Assembly: GCF_003664995.1 (NCBI RefSeq)
Contig: NZ_JFHL01000029.1
Span: forward strand, 186,001-250,000
Source of the DNA: Mesotoga sp. BH458_6_3_2_1
GTDB taxonomy: Bacteria; Thermotogota; Thermotogae; Petrotogales; Kosmotogaceae
Reading direction: 5' to 3'
DNA length: 64,000 nucleotides
In this document: piece by piece, positions 9,177-18,000 of the stretch
Layout of the letters: each line of letters starts with the position of its first letter
Position numbering within the stretch: the stretch's first letter is position 1
Made by a program: the position numbers and the translations under genes
The notes under the pieces: generated by a model
Database searches by the model: none
The model's input: only the letters and a program-made list of their open reading frames with translations
Told to the model about the DNA's origin: nothing

Positions 9177-10487
9177 TTGAGAAAGCTTCTTCTTCTTTCT
9201 ATCGTGTTGATCTTCTCGCTCGTATTGTCCGCAACTACAATCCAGTTCTGGCATGCAATGGGTGGCTGGAGAATTGATTTTCTGCAGTCTCAGGCAGACG
9301 CATTTATGGAATTACACCCTGACATCAAGGTTGAAGTGCAGTACACTGGAAGCTACAGAGACACTCTGAACAAGATGATCGCCGGGGTTCAGGCAGGAAC
9401 GGCTCCTCACGTAGTTCAGGTCTTCGAGATCGGTACTCAGATGATGATTGATGGAGAGGTCGCAATTCCAATCGAAGAGATGATGGAGGCCGATCCGTCC
9501 TTTGACATCGGGAAGTTCATGCCCCAGGTACTCAACTATTACAGAGTGAACGGCAGGCTCTATTCCATGCCCTTCAACTCGTCCAACGCGATCGTATTCT
9601 ATAACAAGACGCTTTTTGAGAAGGCTGGCTTGGATCCCAACGATCCACCAACGACTTTCGAAAGCTTCATCGACGTGGCTCGAAAGCTCACTGTGAAGGA
9701 TGCCTCGGGGAATGTTGAGCAGGCAGGTTTTACAGTGTCTTTGAATTCCTGGTTCTTCGAACAGCTTATGGCAGCTCAAGATGCTCCTCTTATCAATCAG
9801 AACAATGGTAGAACGGGGAGACCTACGGCAGCGGTGTTTAACACGCCTGAGGGTCTTGCGATTTTTGAATGGTGGAATGCAATGTCCCAAGAAGGCACCA
9901 TGATTAACACCAAATTCGAGGATTGGACCGCAGCAAGAAACCTGTTCATTTCTCAGAAAGTCGCAATGCTCATGACTTCAACTTCTGATGTAGCTCTTAT
10001 GATGGAATCTGCGGAGACAAACGGATTTGAACTCGGCAGTGTTTTCTTGCCTAGACCGGCAGACTCAAAGGCCGGAGGAGCGATTATCGGCGGAGGTAGT
10101 CTGTGGTTGATTGACGGACATCCAGATGCAGAAACAAAGGCAGCATGGGAATTCATAAAATTCATGGCCGGAACAGAGCAACAGATTGAGTGGCACAAGG
10201 CGACCGGCTATTTCCCAGTCAGAAAAGACTCAGTTGAAAAGCTTGTTGCAAGTGGGTACTACGGTGATTATCCTGATCACCTAACGGCGTTACTGCAGCT
10301 TCTGCTTTCCGTGCAAAGCTACAATACAAACGGCGCAATAACTGGAGCTTTTCCTGAGATCAGGACGGTTGTGACCACTGCCATCGAGAAAATGATTGCA
10401 GGGGAAATGACGCCTGTCCAGGCGCTAGAATATGCCGAGAAAGGTGCAACACAAGCAATTGCTGACTATAACGAAGCAAACTATTAG
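9177..10487 (+). CDS. Sugar ABC transporter substrate-binding lipoprotein/secreted protein (UgpB/MalE-like)
   Basis: This 436-residue family 1 extracellular solute-binding protein has a signal peptide (RKLLLLS then a hydrophobic run to about residue 20) and the family opening TIQFWHAMGGW. The middle has PFNSSNAIVFYNK and KAGLDPNDPPTTFE, typical of glycerol-3-phosphate or oligosaccharide binders. It delivers a carbohydrate to the two permeases downstream; the sugar is not predictable. I chose TTG 9177, eight bases after GGAGG (9164-9168), because the upstream GTG 9168 overlaps that ribosome site. The signal peptide then starts correctly. Confidence 0.9.
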   Translation: MRKLLLLSIVLIFSLVLSATTIQFWHAMGGWRIDFLQSQADAFMELHPDIKVEVQYTGSYRDTLNKMIAGVQAGTAPHVVQVFEIGTQMMIDGEVAIPIEEMMEADPSFDIGKFMPQVLNYYRVNGRLYSMPFNSSNAIVFYNKTLFEKAGLDPNDPPTTFESFIDVARKLTVKDASGNVEQAGFTVSLNSWFFEQLMAAQDAPLINQNNGRTGRPTAAVFNTPEGLAIFEWWNAMSQEGTMINTKFEDWTAARNLFISQKVAMLMTSTSDVALMMESAETNGFELGSVFLPRPADSKAGGAIIGGGSLWLIDGHPDAETKAAWEFIKFMAGTEQQIEWHKATGYFPVRKDSVEKLVASGYYGDYPDHLTALLQLLLSVQSYNTNGAITGAFPEIRTVVTTAIEKMIAGEMTPVQALEYAEKGATQAIADYNEANY

Positions 10488-10503
10488 TCCTATCTTTTTC
10501 TGA

Positions 10504-10530
10504 GTGAAGCGGGCTCAAGGCCCGCTTCAC
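10504..10530 (+). repeat. Intercistronic hairpin between binding protein and permease
   Basis: GTGAAGCGGGC (10504-10514) pairs perfectly with GCCCGCTTCAC (10520-10530) across a 5-base loop. There is no T-tract after it, so it is more likely an mRNA-stabilising or processing structure than a full terminator. Such hairpins commonly keep binding-protein mRNA more abundant than permease mRNA. Confidence 0.7.
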
Positions 10531-10548
10531 TTGATCTGGAGGTGGAGA

Positions 10549-11415
10549 ATGCGAAAGTGGTTACCATATCTTTTGCTGGTGCCTACCTTTCTGATAATAG
10601 TCTTGTTTATCTACTATCCCGCAGTAGAAGCTTTCAGGTTGAGTCTTTACAGGGTGTCTACTTTCGGTAACAAGACTACTTTTGTGGGGATTCAGAACTA
10701 CATTAATTTATTCAACAATGAGCAGTATCTCTCATCGGTGCGGTTGACAGTGGTTTACGTGGGACTATCTGTGACGGTCTCAATATTTCTTGGCTTCATA
10801 ATTGCTATGCTACTTACTCAGAATGTTCCTGGCACAAAGCTCTACAGGACTTTCTTATTTGCTCCTTATGCAGTTTCACCAGCAATTGCCGGTACGTTAT
10901 GGACCTTTCTCCTAAACCCGGTTGTTGGTCATGTCAACTATGTGTTCATGAAGCTTTTCGGAGTTCAGGTCGAATGGTTGACTTCGAAACCGTATGCATT
11001 CTATGCCTTGATCTTCGCTACGGTATGGAAAATACTTCCCTTTAATATGATCTTTTATATTGCCAGCATCCAGAACATCTCAGGGGACCTGCTTGAGGCA
11101 GCTACTCTGGATGGTGCTGGGGTGATGAAGAAAACATGGAGAATCATCTTCCCCCTGGTCTCACCAATAACGTTCTATCTCGTAATAATGAATATTGTTA
11201 GCACGATGTTCACGTCGTTTGCAATAGTCGATGTAATGACTAGGGGCGGACCTGGCGGCTACACAACTAATATGATCTACAGATTGTACCTGGACGCCTT
11301 CACTTATCAGAAAAAGGGGCCTGCCTCTGCGCAGAGCGTAATAATGTTTATGATTATGGTAGTTGTGACTATCATCTACTTTGCCGTTGCAGAAAGGCGA
11401 GTTCACTACCAATGA
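10549..11415 (+). CDS. Sugar ABC transporter permease (MalF/UgpA-like)
   Basis: A 288-residue inner-membrane permease with about six transmembrane segments. The EAA loop that contacts the ATPase is visible as LEAATLDGAGVMKK around residues 185-200. I start at ATG 10549, seven bases after GGAGG (10538-10542). The GTG at 10504 would place the intercistronic hairpin inside the gene and is unlikely. The second permease follows after 9 bases. No ATP-binding subunit is present in the window, so a shared MsmK/UgpC-type ATPase encoded elsewhere is inferred. Confidence 0.9.
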   Translation: MRKWLPYLLLVPTFLIIVLFIYYPAVEAFRLSLYRVSTFGNKTTFVGIQNYINLFNNEQYLSSVRLTVVYVGLSVTVSIFLGFIIAMLLTQNVPGTKLYRTFLFAPYAVSPAIAGTLWTFLLNPVVGHVNYVFMKLFGVQVEWLTSKPYAFYALIFATVWKILPFNMIFYIASIQNISGDLLEAATLDGAGVMKKTWRIIFPLVSPITFYLVIMNIVSTMFTSFAIVDVMTRGGPGGYTTNMIYRLYLDAFTYQKKGPASAQSVIMFMIMVVVTIIYFAVAERRVHYQ

Positions 11416-11424
11416 GGTGAGGCT

Positions 11425-12264
11425 GTGAAGAAGTCAACTAGAAAAATTCTGAATACAGTGATTATTGAAGTCGTGCTGATTTCGGTCTCTTTCATTTTCA
11501 TCATGCCGGTGATCTTGGCTATTACAATGAGCCTTCAGCCGCCTCAAAGTGTCTTTTCCTTCCCTCCGAAGTTTTTCCCGACAGCGTTTCATATCAAGAA
11601 CTACTTCGATGCTTTCAAGACTGTTCCATTCGCGCGTCTGCTTCTAAACAGCGCGATCGTATCTGTAGCGATTACTCTTGGCAAGCTAGTAACGGGAACA
11701 CTTGCGGGATACGCCTTTTCAAACTTCAGATTTACCGGAAGAGGACTGGCCTTCGGTTTTCTATTTGCAACTCTCTTCCTGCCGGCTGAAACGATAATGA
11801 TTGTTCCACTGTTTTCGTTGATGAACAGATTTGGGTGGGTGAATACCTACTGGGCGCTGACTATCCCATTTATGGCGAGTGCAACAAACACTTTCTTGAT
11901 GAGACAGCAGTTCATGACGATCCCTCTTTCTCTGGAGGATGCTGCAAGGATCGATGGTGCCGGTCCTATAAAGTATTTCTTGAAGATCCTTCTGCCTCTT
12001 TCTAAATCGGTTATTGCGGGCTCGGCAATCATAAACTTTGTTTATTCTTGGAACATATATCTCTGGCCGTTGATAGTTACGATGGAAGATAAGATGAAGA
12101 CTGTGCAAATTGGAGTTAAAATGCTTATCGATGCCGAATCAGCGAATAACTGGGGGATAATCATGGCCGGGACTATGATTGCAGTCATTCCGACGCTTAT
12201 AGTTTTCTTCCTGCTGCAGAATCTCTTCGTGAAAAGTCTTGTCGGCACAGGCATAAAGGAATAA
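11425..12264 (+). CDS. Carbohydrate ABC transporter permease (MalG/UgpE-like)
   Basis: This 279-residue second permease of the importer has about six membrane segments and a clear EAA motif, LEDAARIDGAGPIKYF (about residues 170-185). GTG 11425 follows gaggtgagg closely, and the nine-base gap after the first permease indicates translational coupling. It forms a heterodimeric channel with the preceding gene product. Nothing resembling an ATPase or a glycosidase follows; the next gene is on the opposite strand. Confidence 0.9.
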   Translation: MKKSTRKILNTVIIEVVLISVSFIFIMPVILAITMSLQPPQSVFSFPPKFFPTAFHIKNYFDAFKTVPFARLLLNSAIVSVAITLGKLVTGTLAGYAFSNFRFTGRGLAFGFLFATLFLPAETIMIVPLFSLMNRFGWVNTYWALTIPFMASATNTFLMRQQFMTIPLSLEDAARIDGAGPIKYFLKILLPLSKSVIAGSAIINFVYSWNIYLWPLIVTMEDKMKTVQIGVKMLIDAESANNWGIIMAGTMIAVIPTLIVFFLLQNLFVKSLVGTGIKE

Positions 12265-12444
12265 CTCGACCAATAGCGCGCATAGGATAAGCAAGAAAAA
12301 ACAGATTAAATTGCGTGTCATATCGACTTCTTCAGGGAGAATAGAGAAACGATAGATCTCTTGACATCTTCTGCTGCAGAACAAAACAGTGCTTCATGCA
12401 AAGCCACGAAGCGAGACCTCTCTTGATTCTTCCGCTTTCAAAGT

Positions 12445-14283
12445 CTAGTCTTCTTTAGCGCTTTTTGCGCCCGTCAGATTCGATATCGAGTCGTTGAGTA
12501 TGAAATACTTCGAGGCAGCTATCTGCTGTATGGAGTCTTTATATCCGTCCAGGCAACTGAAAGGAGCTATCTCTGTACCGCTCTTCCTGTCAATTGCGCT
12601 GCTGTTGTTGAGGATTCCGTCGCTTGACATGATAAATACCCTGTTGTTATCTATGAAGGAGCCTTCGGGGACGTAGTGAGTTAATGCGGCGAATCCCCGT
12701 GAAGCATTCAAGAGATCAACCCCGAAGAGGATCCCGTTTCTCTCAACTATTCCTATGAGATTCAGAAGAGTCGGGAAGAAGTCAATCTGACCTCCAACGG
12801 TAGAGTTAACTATTCTAAGGTCGGAACCCGGCATGTGAAAGATCAGCGGCACATTCATCGCCTGCGGAAAATCGTACTCGCTATGAAGCAGATCGGTCAT
12901 GATGTCTCTGTTCTCTTTGTTAAACGGGTACAGCCCGGCGTGATCACCATAGAGGATTATCAGGGAGTTTTCGTACAGTCCCGCCTTCTCAAGACCTTCT
13001 ATGAATTCGCCGAGAGCCCTGTCTGCATAATTGACAGACTGAATGTAGTTTCCAAAGAGGGTCTCTTCGTGCTCGGGAAGCAACTCGATTCTTCTTAATT
13101 CCTCGGGAATTTCATACGGATTGTGGCTCGTGAGCGTCACGATGAATGCAAAGAACGGTTCCACAATATTTTCTAGATGTTCCAGCGTTTGCCTGAACAG
13201 TGAGAAATCACTAAGTCCAAAACCAATAATCTCATCGCTGTCCATGTCCTCAAGGCTTATGAAATCGGAAAAACCTAATGACGGATAGATCTTCTCGCGA
13301 TTCCAGAACCACCCGTTGTTGCCATGGAATGCAACTGTGTGGTAGCCTTCAGACTTGAGAAGCGATGGCAGACTGTAAAAACTGTTGTCTTCTCTTGTCT
13401 GATATACGGAGACTTCTCCGAGCGAATGCATTGAATTCAGAACAACAAATTCGCAATCGGAAGTATTGCCCGCTCCAACCTGTTGATATACTTCATCAAA
13501 ATAGAAGGAATCGGCCGAGGCCAAACGATTTAAGTTCGGTGTAATTTCCTGACCGTTATAGGTGAAATTAACAAGGAAGTCCTGGAAGGACTCTAGTTGT
13601 ATTATGATGATATTTCTGTCTTTTGCAATAGAAAAGTATTTGCCTGCTTCGGCCATCTTATTTACGTAACCTTTGTACGAGACTCTTTCGTCAACGGTTA
13701 TTCCTTTGTCAACACCGGGGATTGCCTTCACCAGATCATACATGTGGTAGGCGAGCACACCGTATCTATTGAAGACAAAGTAAGACTGCAGCGCTTCAGA
13801 GGAAAAAGGTACGATCAGGCTTATCAGCATGACAATTGCTATAATGATATCCGTGTACCCTGGCTTTCTTCCTGTCCATTCTTCGACAGGAAAAGTCTTT
13901 CTTCTCAGATAGAAACCAACAGGTATCAAATCCACTATAAAAATGAAGCTTACCGGATGAAGGACGTAAATTATGCTGTCTTTTACCGCACCTACGTGTC
14001 CGACATGAACAAGTTCTTTCACTGAAGGTAGAAACCCGAAATACTGGAAGTACAAAAAATCAACGAAGAGAATACACGATATAACACAGTACAAAAGAAA
14101 GAACTTCCCTCTGAACACCACCCAGAAAAGCAGCAGAAGGAATGCCAGCCAGGAAAGCGTGCCAAGCAGGAGGGAGGCCCTTGCAAGCTCAGCAGTATAA
14201 CCGTAAAATACAAGGAATTTTACGATAATCAGAACTACTATTAGCGCCGTGGCCTTTGTTGTCCATTGATAAGTTCTTTTCAA
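12445..14283 (-). CDS. LTA synthase family membrane sulfatase-fold protein
   Basis: This 612-residue protein has about five N-terminal membrane segments (to about residue 175) and an extracytoplasmic alkaline-phosphatase/sulfatase-fold domain. IIIIQLESFQDF gives the metal-binding Glu, GAGNTSDCEFV the catalytic Thr, and YGDHAGLYPF the Asp-His metal site. Known relatives transfer glycerophosphate from phosphatidylglycerol to lipoteichoic acid or periplasmic glucans. In a Thermotogota-like diderm the acceptor is unknown; glycerophosphate decoration of a glycan or lipid is inferred. The start is TTG 14281-14283 with a weak ribosome site. The gene stands alone behind its own promoter. Confidence 0.88.
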   Translation of the reverse strand: MKRTYQWTTKATALIVVLIIVKFLVFYGYTAELARASLLLGTLSWLAFLLLLFWVVFRGKFFLLYCVISCILFVDFLYFQYFGFLPSVKELVHVGHVGAVKDSIIYVLHPVSFIFIVDLIPVGFYLRRKTFPVEEWTGRKPGYTDIIIAIVMLISLIVPFSSEALQSYFVFNRYGVLAYHMYDLVKAIPGVDKGITVDERVSYKGYVNKMAEAGKYFSIAKDRNIIIIQLESFQDFLVNFTYNGQEITPNLNRLASADSFYFDEVYQQVGAGNTSDCEFVVLNSMHSLGEVSVYQTREDNSFYSLPSLLKSEGYHTVAFHGNNGWFWNREKIYPSLGFSDFISLEDMDSDEIIGFGLSDFSLFRQTLEHLENIVEPFFAFIVTLTSHNPYEIPEELRRIELLPEHEETLFGNYIQSVNYADRALGEFIEGLEKAGLYENSLIILYGDHAGLYPFNKENRDIMTDLLHSEYDFPQAMNVPLIFHMPGSDLRIVNSTVGGQIDFFPTLLNLIGIVERNGILFGVDLLNASRGFAALTHYVPEGSFIDNNRVFIMSSDGILNNSSAIDRKSGTEIAPFSCLDGYKDSIQQIAASKYFILNDSISNLTGAKSAKED

Positions 14284-14324
14284 ATCAATCTCATCCCAGA
14301 GTTCTCTTCTTTGTCGACGCCTTC

Positions 14325-14353
14325 ATTATACTAACTTAAGAGCGATCATTCAA
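14325..14353 (-). promoter_or_regulatory. Promoter of the LTA-synthase-like gene
   Basis: On the minus strand, TTGAAT (14348-14353), a 17-base spacer and TATAAT (14325-14330) form a near-consensus sigma-70/SigA promoter about 40 bases upstream of the start codon. Confidence 0.7.
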
Positions 14354-14418
14354 TGACTTTCATTCTGGTGGCATGGGTTTGCATCACTCCGAGCTGAGAA
14401 GTTGGAAGGTGCACTAGA

Positions 14419-16092
14419 ATGTTCGGGGAAAGGGGAATTGTGATGCCTTTTGAGAACTTTGAATCGAAATCTCTTCATTACATTACCCGAGAAATGGAAG
14501 AGTTCGAATTAGTCTTTAACGTGAATGAAGATGACGTCGTTCTTATAGATAGTAAAAGATCCGGAAAATCAGACTCCGTTCTGAGTGAGTTCTTCTCTGC
14601 GTTCAGCGACATTGGAAGACTTTCCTCAATGTTGGGAATTGAGGATCTACGGTCGATAATTTTAGCGGCAAGCAATGAAGAGAGTATTGACTTGGCGTGC
14701 TGTACCGAGGTTTTTGGAGTGCCGCGCTTTTATCTGGGTAAGGCCGAGAAGAACGGTTGTACAGTCAAGATCAGATTCGAAGAGTTAAGTCGACACCTGG
14801 CCAGCGAAGGTAGAAGAGAGTTTCTTTTTGCCGCCTTCATGAAGATCGTTCAGAACGCACCCGTTGCAGTTTCGATCAAAGACAGCTCCAGCGATTCTTT
14901 GTGGTTGAATGAAATTGCAAAGGAAGCTGGCTTCAGCACTCTAAGCCAGGAGATGTCTCCAACGAAGGAGAGTTTTGTTGAGTCGGTTCAATCCGAAGGT
15001 GAAACCAAGTATTTTAGGAGTTTCGTCATTGATCTGAAAGACAAAGACTGTGGATTCGCTAGCGTCAAGTACTCGATCGATATTAGCGAAAGCGAGAAAG
15101 TCAAGCGTGAGCTCCGGATAAGCAGAAACAAGATAAGGAGGCTTCATGAGGTAGCCCTTGAACTGTCGAAGGCAGATACGGAGGAAGAGGTGTATGATCT
15201 CTTCGTAAATGCGTCCTGCAGAATTCTAGAATTCGATGTATACAGTCTGGACATTGTGGAGGGGGAAGATCTCGTTGTTAAGAGAGTGACCAATTCAGTT
15301 CCAGATGATGGTGAGGAACGCTACAGCAAGTATGAAGGAGTTGCCGGGAGGACTCTATGGGAGGGAAAGACTCTCATCTTTCCCGATATTTCCAAAAGCC
15401 AAGAGGCAAGGCCCAGAAGTACTGATTACAGGTCCGCGCTGAGCATACCTCTTGGAAGCTTTGGAGTGTTTCAAACGATATCGACTGAGCTGGACGCGTT
15501 TGACAGCGAGGATGTTGAGCTCGCAGAATTACTGGCGGCACATGTCACGGAGGCAATAAGCAGAATTCGAAGCAGAGGAGAGATTACAAGACTCACTTAT
15601 TACGACCCTCTAACTGGTGCGCTTAGCAGGTACGGGCTCGCAGAGTGTTCTGCTGCGGAAATAGAAAGATCCAATCGATTCTCCACCCCTCTCTCATTGA
15701 TGATGCTTGATGTTGATGATTTCAAGGTTATAAACGATTCCCTGGGCCACATGTATGGTGACTTTATTCTTTCCTGGGTAGTAGAGTCCATCAAGATGGT
15801 TATCAGGAATTCCGATCGGGTAATCAGGTGGGGTGGAGACGAGTTCTTGATAATCCTGCCCGGAGTTGCCATGGAAGGAGCCGAGTCTATGGGCAGGAGA
15901 ATTCTCGATCGACTTGAGAAAAGAAGCCTGGAAGAGGACGTTGTTACAACAGTGAGCATAGGGATTACAGAGTATCTCGGAGAAGGAGACAATATCGACG
16001 GGATGATATACCGTGCCGACCTGGCGCTTCACGCAGCAAAGAACAAGGGAAAGAATCGTCTTCAGGTCTACGAAAAGACGGCTTCTAAATAG
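14419..16092 (+). CDS. Diguanylate cyclase with PAS-like, GAF and GGDEF domains
   Basis: This 557-residue protein has an N-terminal unassigned region, a PAS-like segment near 135-230 (APVAVSIKDSSSDSLWLN), a helical linker, a GAF domain about 240-390 and a GGDEF domain about 395-552. The catalytic motif RWGGDEF is intact. An RxxD inhibitory site (RNSD) lies exactly five residues before GGDEF, so product inhibition by c-di-GMP is expected. It makes c-di-GMP from GTP in the cytoplasm in response to an unknown signal. No membrane segment is visible. ATG 14419 (after ggaaggtg) and ATG 14443 are both possible starts. The end overlaps the convergent gene by 8 bases. Confidence 0.93.
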   Translation: MFGERGIVMPFENFESKSLHYITREMEEFELVFNVNEDDVVLIDSKRSGKSDSVLSEFFSAFSDIGRLSSMLGIEDLRSIILAASNEESIDLACCTEVFGVPRFYLGKAEKNGCTVKIRFEELSRHLASEGRREFLFAAFMKIVQNAPVAVSIKDSSSDSLWLNEIAKEAGFSTLSQEMSPTKESFVESVQSEGETKYFRSFVIDLKDKDCGFASVKYSIDISESEKVKRELRISRNKIRRLHEVALELSKADTEEEVYDLFVNASCRILEFDVYSLDIVEGEDLVVKRVTNSVPDDGEERYSKYEGVAGRTLWEGKTLIFPDISKSQEARPRSTDYRSALSIPLGSFGVFQTISTELDAFDSEDVELAELLAAHVTEAISRIRSRGEITRLTYYDPLTGALSRYGLAECSAAEIERSNRFSTPLSLMMLDVDDFKVINDSLGHMYGDFILSWVVESIKMVIRNSDRVIRWGGDEFLIILPGVAMEGAESMGRRILDRLEKRSLEEDVVTTVSIGITEYLGEGDNIDGMIYRADLALHAAKNKGKNRLQVYEKTASK

Positions 16093-16516
16093 AGGGGGCG
16101 GTTCGAACAATAGAAAAGCGACCCGACTGATCTCTTTCCAGGTACACAGTCAATTGATAGTTCTTTATCCAATGACCATCGCGATCAGGCAGGAAAGCCC
16201 ATCTTGAAACATCAATATCGTAAGGCTTGAAGGAGACTGTAGCCAACAAAACAGCCGAGTCAAATGATTCCTCACGGATCTTGATGTCTTCTATTACGAA
16301 ACCGGAAAGTCTTGAATCTGAGGGAAGTGATCGATTTTCATAGCTTTCAAGATGCTCGTGTAGCAAATCGCCAGCTATTTCCCTTATGTCTGCCCCACGA
16401 GACAAACCGCTTTGGGCAGAGTAGAGAGTCAAGTTCTGTCCAAAGAAAAGCACAACTCCGAGAAGAACTGCCTGCAGAAGGATGATCAAATAGATCCACC
16501 TATAATCTTCCAACAC
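16085..16516 (-). CDS. Hypothetical single-pass membrane protein
   Basis: About 143 residues: an N-terminal membrane anchor (YLIILLQAVLLGVVLFFG) followed by a soluble extracytoplasmic domain of about 110 residues with alternating strands (FVIEDIKI, VLLATVSFKPYDIDV, YQLTVYLERD). I do not recognise a family; the shape resembles small conjugation- or SnoaL-type accessory domains but no motif supports it. GTG 16514-16516 is 8 bases after a GAGG core; ATG 16520-16522 is too close. The 3' end overlaps the diguanylate cyclase tail to tail. Confidence 0.6.
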   Translation of the reverse strand: MLEDYRWIYLIILLQAVLLGVVLFFGQNLTLYSAQSGLSRGADIREIAGDLLHEHLESYENRSLPSDSRLSGFVIEDIKIREESFDSAVLLATVSFKPYDIDVSRWAFLPDRDGHWIKNYQLTVYLERDQSGRFSIVRTAPSI

Positions 16517-16709
16517 AATCATCACCTCTAAGATCCGGTTTTCAATTCATTTGCCAAGATTATACCGCATCCTGCTTGCTTACAGAAACTACTGTCACCG
16601 TTATTCTTGAGGAAGGAAATAGTCAGGCAACTGTGTTTGCTTTTCCCATTTGCCAGATGATTCCTCAAGCTTCTCATTATTCGAAGAATTTAGATCGGGT
16701 TCAAAAAGA

Positions 16710-16746
16710 CGAGACCCTTGTCTATTGTTCGGCGACAAGGGTCTCG
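16710..16746 (-). terminator. Intrinsic terminator of the flavodoxin gene
   Basis: CGAGACCCTTGTC (16710-16722) and GACAAGGGTCTCG (16734-16746) form a 13-bp stem. On the minus strand it is followed by tctttttg. It lies 25 bases beyond the flavodoxin stop. Confidence 0.85.
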
Positions 16747-16770
16747 CACAGCCGATGGTTATTGGTATCC

Positions 16771-17274
16771 TTAGCTTATAGATTTCAGTACTTGCCTTGC
16801 CCAGTTTGCGCTTGCATTTGCAGCGTACTTGACACCCGAGCCAATAGGATCGTAGAAGTCGATCGCACCAACTATCTTGTTATCAGACAACTTGCTGATC
16901 ATTTCCTGAAAGACAATTCCCATTAGGCCTTCATGAGTGCAAAACAGTGCTATGTTTTTGTTTGAAGGCGTAGCTTTCCTCAAAAAACTCTCCACTGGCG
17001 GAGCGTAACTCATCGCCCAAACCGGCGTCCCGAGAAAAATGAGGTCGTACTCATTCGGATCTACCGAAAAAGGTTCGAGAGACGGGATGGGATTCATGCT
17101 TACGCTTTCCCCCTCCCAAATGTATCTAACTCTCCTTCCACCTTTTTCATCCAAAGGTTTCAGCTCGAGAAGATCGGCATTCGTTTCGTTCGCTATTGAC
17201 TCTGCAATCGATTTCGTGCTTTCATCATGAGAGTAGTAGACAACCAGTATCTTCTTTTCATTTTCATCAGACAT
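16771..17274 (-). CDS. Flavodoxin family protein
   Basis: This 167-residue flavodoxin-fold protein opens with ILVVYYSHDESTKSIAESIA, the FMN-phosphate-binding P-loop (residues about 9-27). LIFLGTPVWAMSYAPPVESFL (about 80-100) is the second flavin-contact loop with its conserved Trp. It is a small cytoplasmic electron carrier or FMN-dependent reductase, close to the group annotated as flavodoxin/NAD(P)H-dependent oxidoreductase. ATG 17272-17274 follows an aggagg. It is monocistronic, with a strong terminator after it. A second, divergent flavodoxin-like gene lies near 27.1 kb. Confidence 0.88.
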   Translation of the reverse strand: MSDENEKKILVVYYSHDESTKSIAESIANETNADLLELKPLDEKGGRRVRYIWEGESVSMNPIPSLEPFSVDPNEYDLIFLGTPVWAMSYAPPVESFLRKATPSNKNIALFCTHEGLMGIVFQEMISKLSDNKIVGAIDFYDPIGSGVKYAANASANWARQVLKSIS

Positions 17275-17371
17275 TAATCAAACCTCCTATTGCCGATGAT
17301 TATTATCGATTTTAATTTTCTCACAAGTTCTCGTTTTTTCCAAGAGGTTTGTAGTCTATCGTCCATTTATT

Positions 17372-17842
17372 TTATTCTTGGGCAAACCGCATCTCTGCAT
17401 ACTTTGTCTTGAAACCCATCTTCTTGTACAGAAATCTTGCGGGATTGTTCTGTTCCACATGAAGCGCTATATCGCCATTGCAAAGCGTTTTTATTTGCTC
17501 CACCAGCTTCTTCCCGATACCGGCCCCTCTAACTGTCCTGTCGACAGCAATATAGACGAGAATGTGTTCCGGTATATAGCCTTTCATCCCGGTGTCATTC
17601 ACCACAGAGGCCCCAGCGATCTTTCTTCCTTGCATGGCTACCAACACAAATCCGCCTTTTCCCTTCTCATCGGAGAAGGCATAGTCCAAAGATCTTCTGA
17701 TAGCCGATCTATCGTCACCGTATTCTTCCAGATGTGTGTGAAGAAATTCGACAATTCGGTCGATTCCTATTTCCTCGTTCGCCTTTTCGAAATTCTCGAA
17801 TCTCTTAATCGTTGTTTTTTCAGTCTTTGTAAGCAACTTCAA
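17372..17842 (-). CDS. GNAT family N-acetyltransferase
   Basis: I start at TTG 17840-17842, seven bases after a strong GGAGGTGA, giving 156 residues; the longer frame upstream has no family similarity. The acetyl-CoA-binding loop is RGAGIGKKLVEQI (about residues 105-117), followed by the typical NNPARFLYKKMGFK C-terminal strand-helix. Such proteins acetylate small molecules or protein N-termini; the substrate is unknown. It has its own extended -10 promoter and lies downstream of the DUF2087 regulator gene on the same strand. Confidence 0.88.
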   Translation of the reverse strand: MKLLTKTEKTTIKRFENFEKANEEIGIDRIVEFLHTHLEEYGDDRSAIRRSLDYAFSDEKGKGGFVLVAMQGRKIAGASVVNDTGMKGYIPEHILVYIAVDRTVRGAGIGKKLVEQIKTLCNGDIALHVEQNNPARFLYKKMGFKTKYAEMRFAQE

Positions 17843-17891
17843 AAAATCACCTCCGTTTGTGAAGTAGCTATTCGTTTGTATAACTGAATCA

Positions 17892-17900
17892 ATTATAACA
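17892..17900 (-). promoter_or_regulatory. Extended -10 promoter of the GNAT gene
   Basis: On the minus strand the sequence reads TGTTATAAT, an extended -10 (TGN-TATAAT), about 50 bases upstream of the chosen start. Confidence 0.55.
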
Positions 17901-18000
17901 CTCTCGCGTGTTAACAACTGTAAAGACCTGTTATTGGGATCTCCGATATTTGCCAATAACTGGAATGAGGCTTGACAACTTAAACTGCCATTAACATTCA

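Noticed and set aside
9312-9890. 192-codon minus-strand frame inside the sugar-binding protein gene
   Set aside because: It is antisense to a clear family member and its composition shows no domain or signal peptide.
16576-16926. 116-codon plus-strand frame overlapping the flavodoxin gene end
   Set aside because: It runs through the strong flavodoxin terminator stem and part of the flavodoxin gene, and it lacks a ribosome site.
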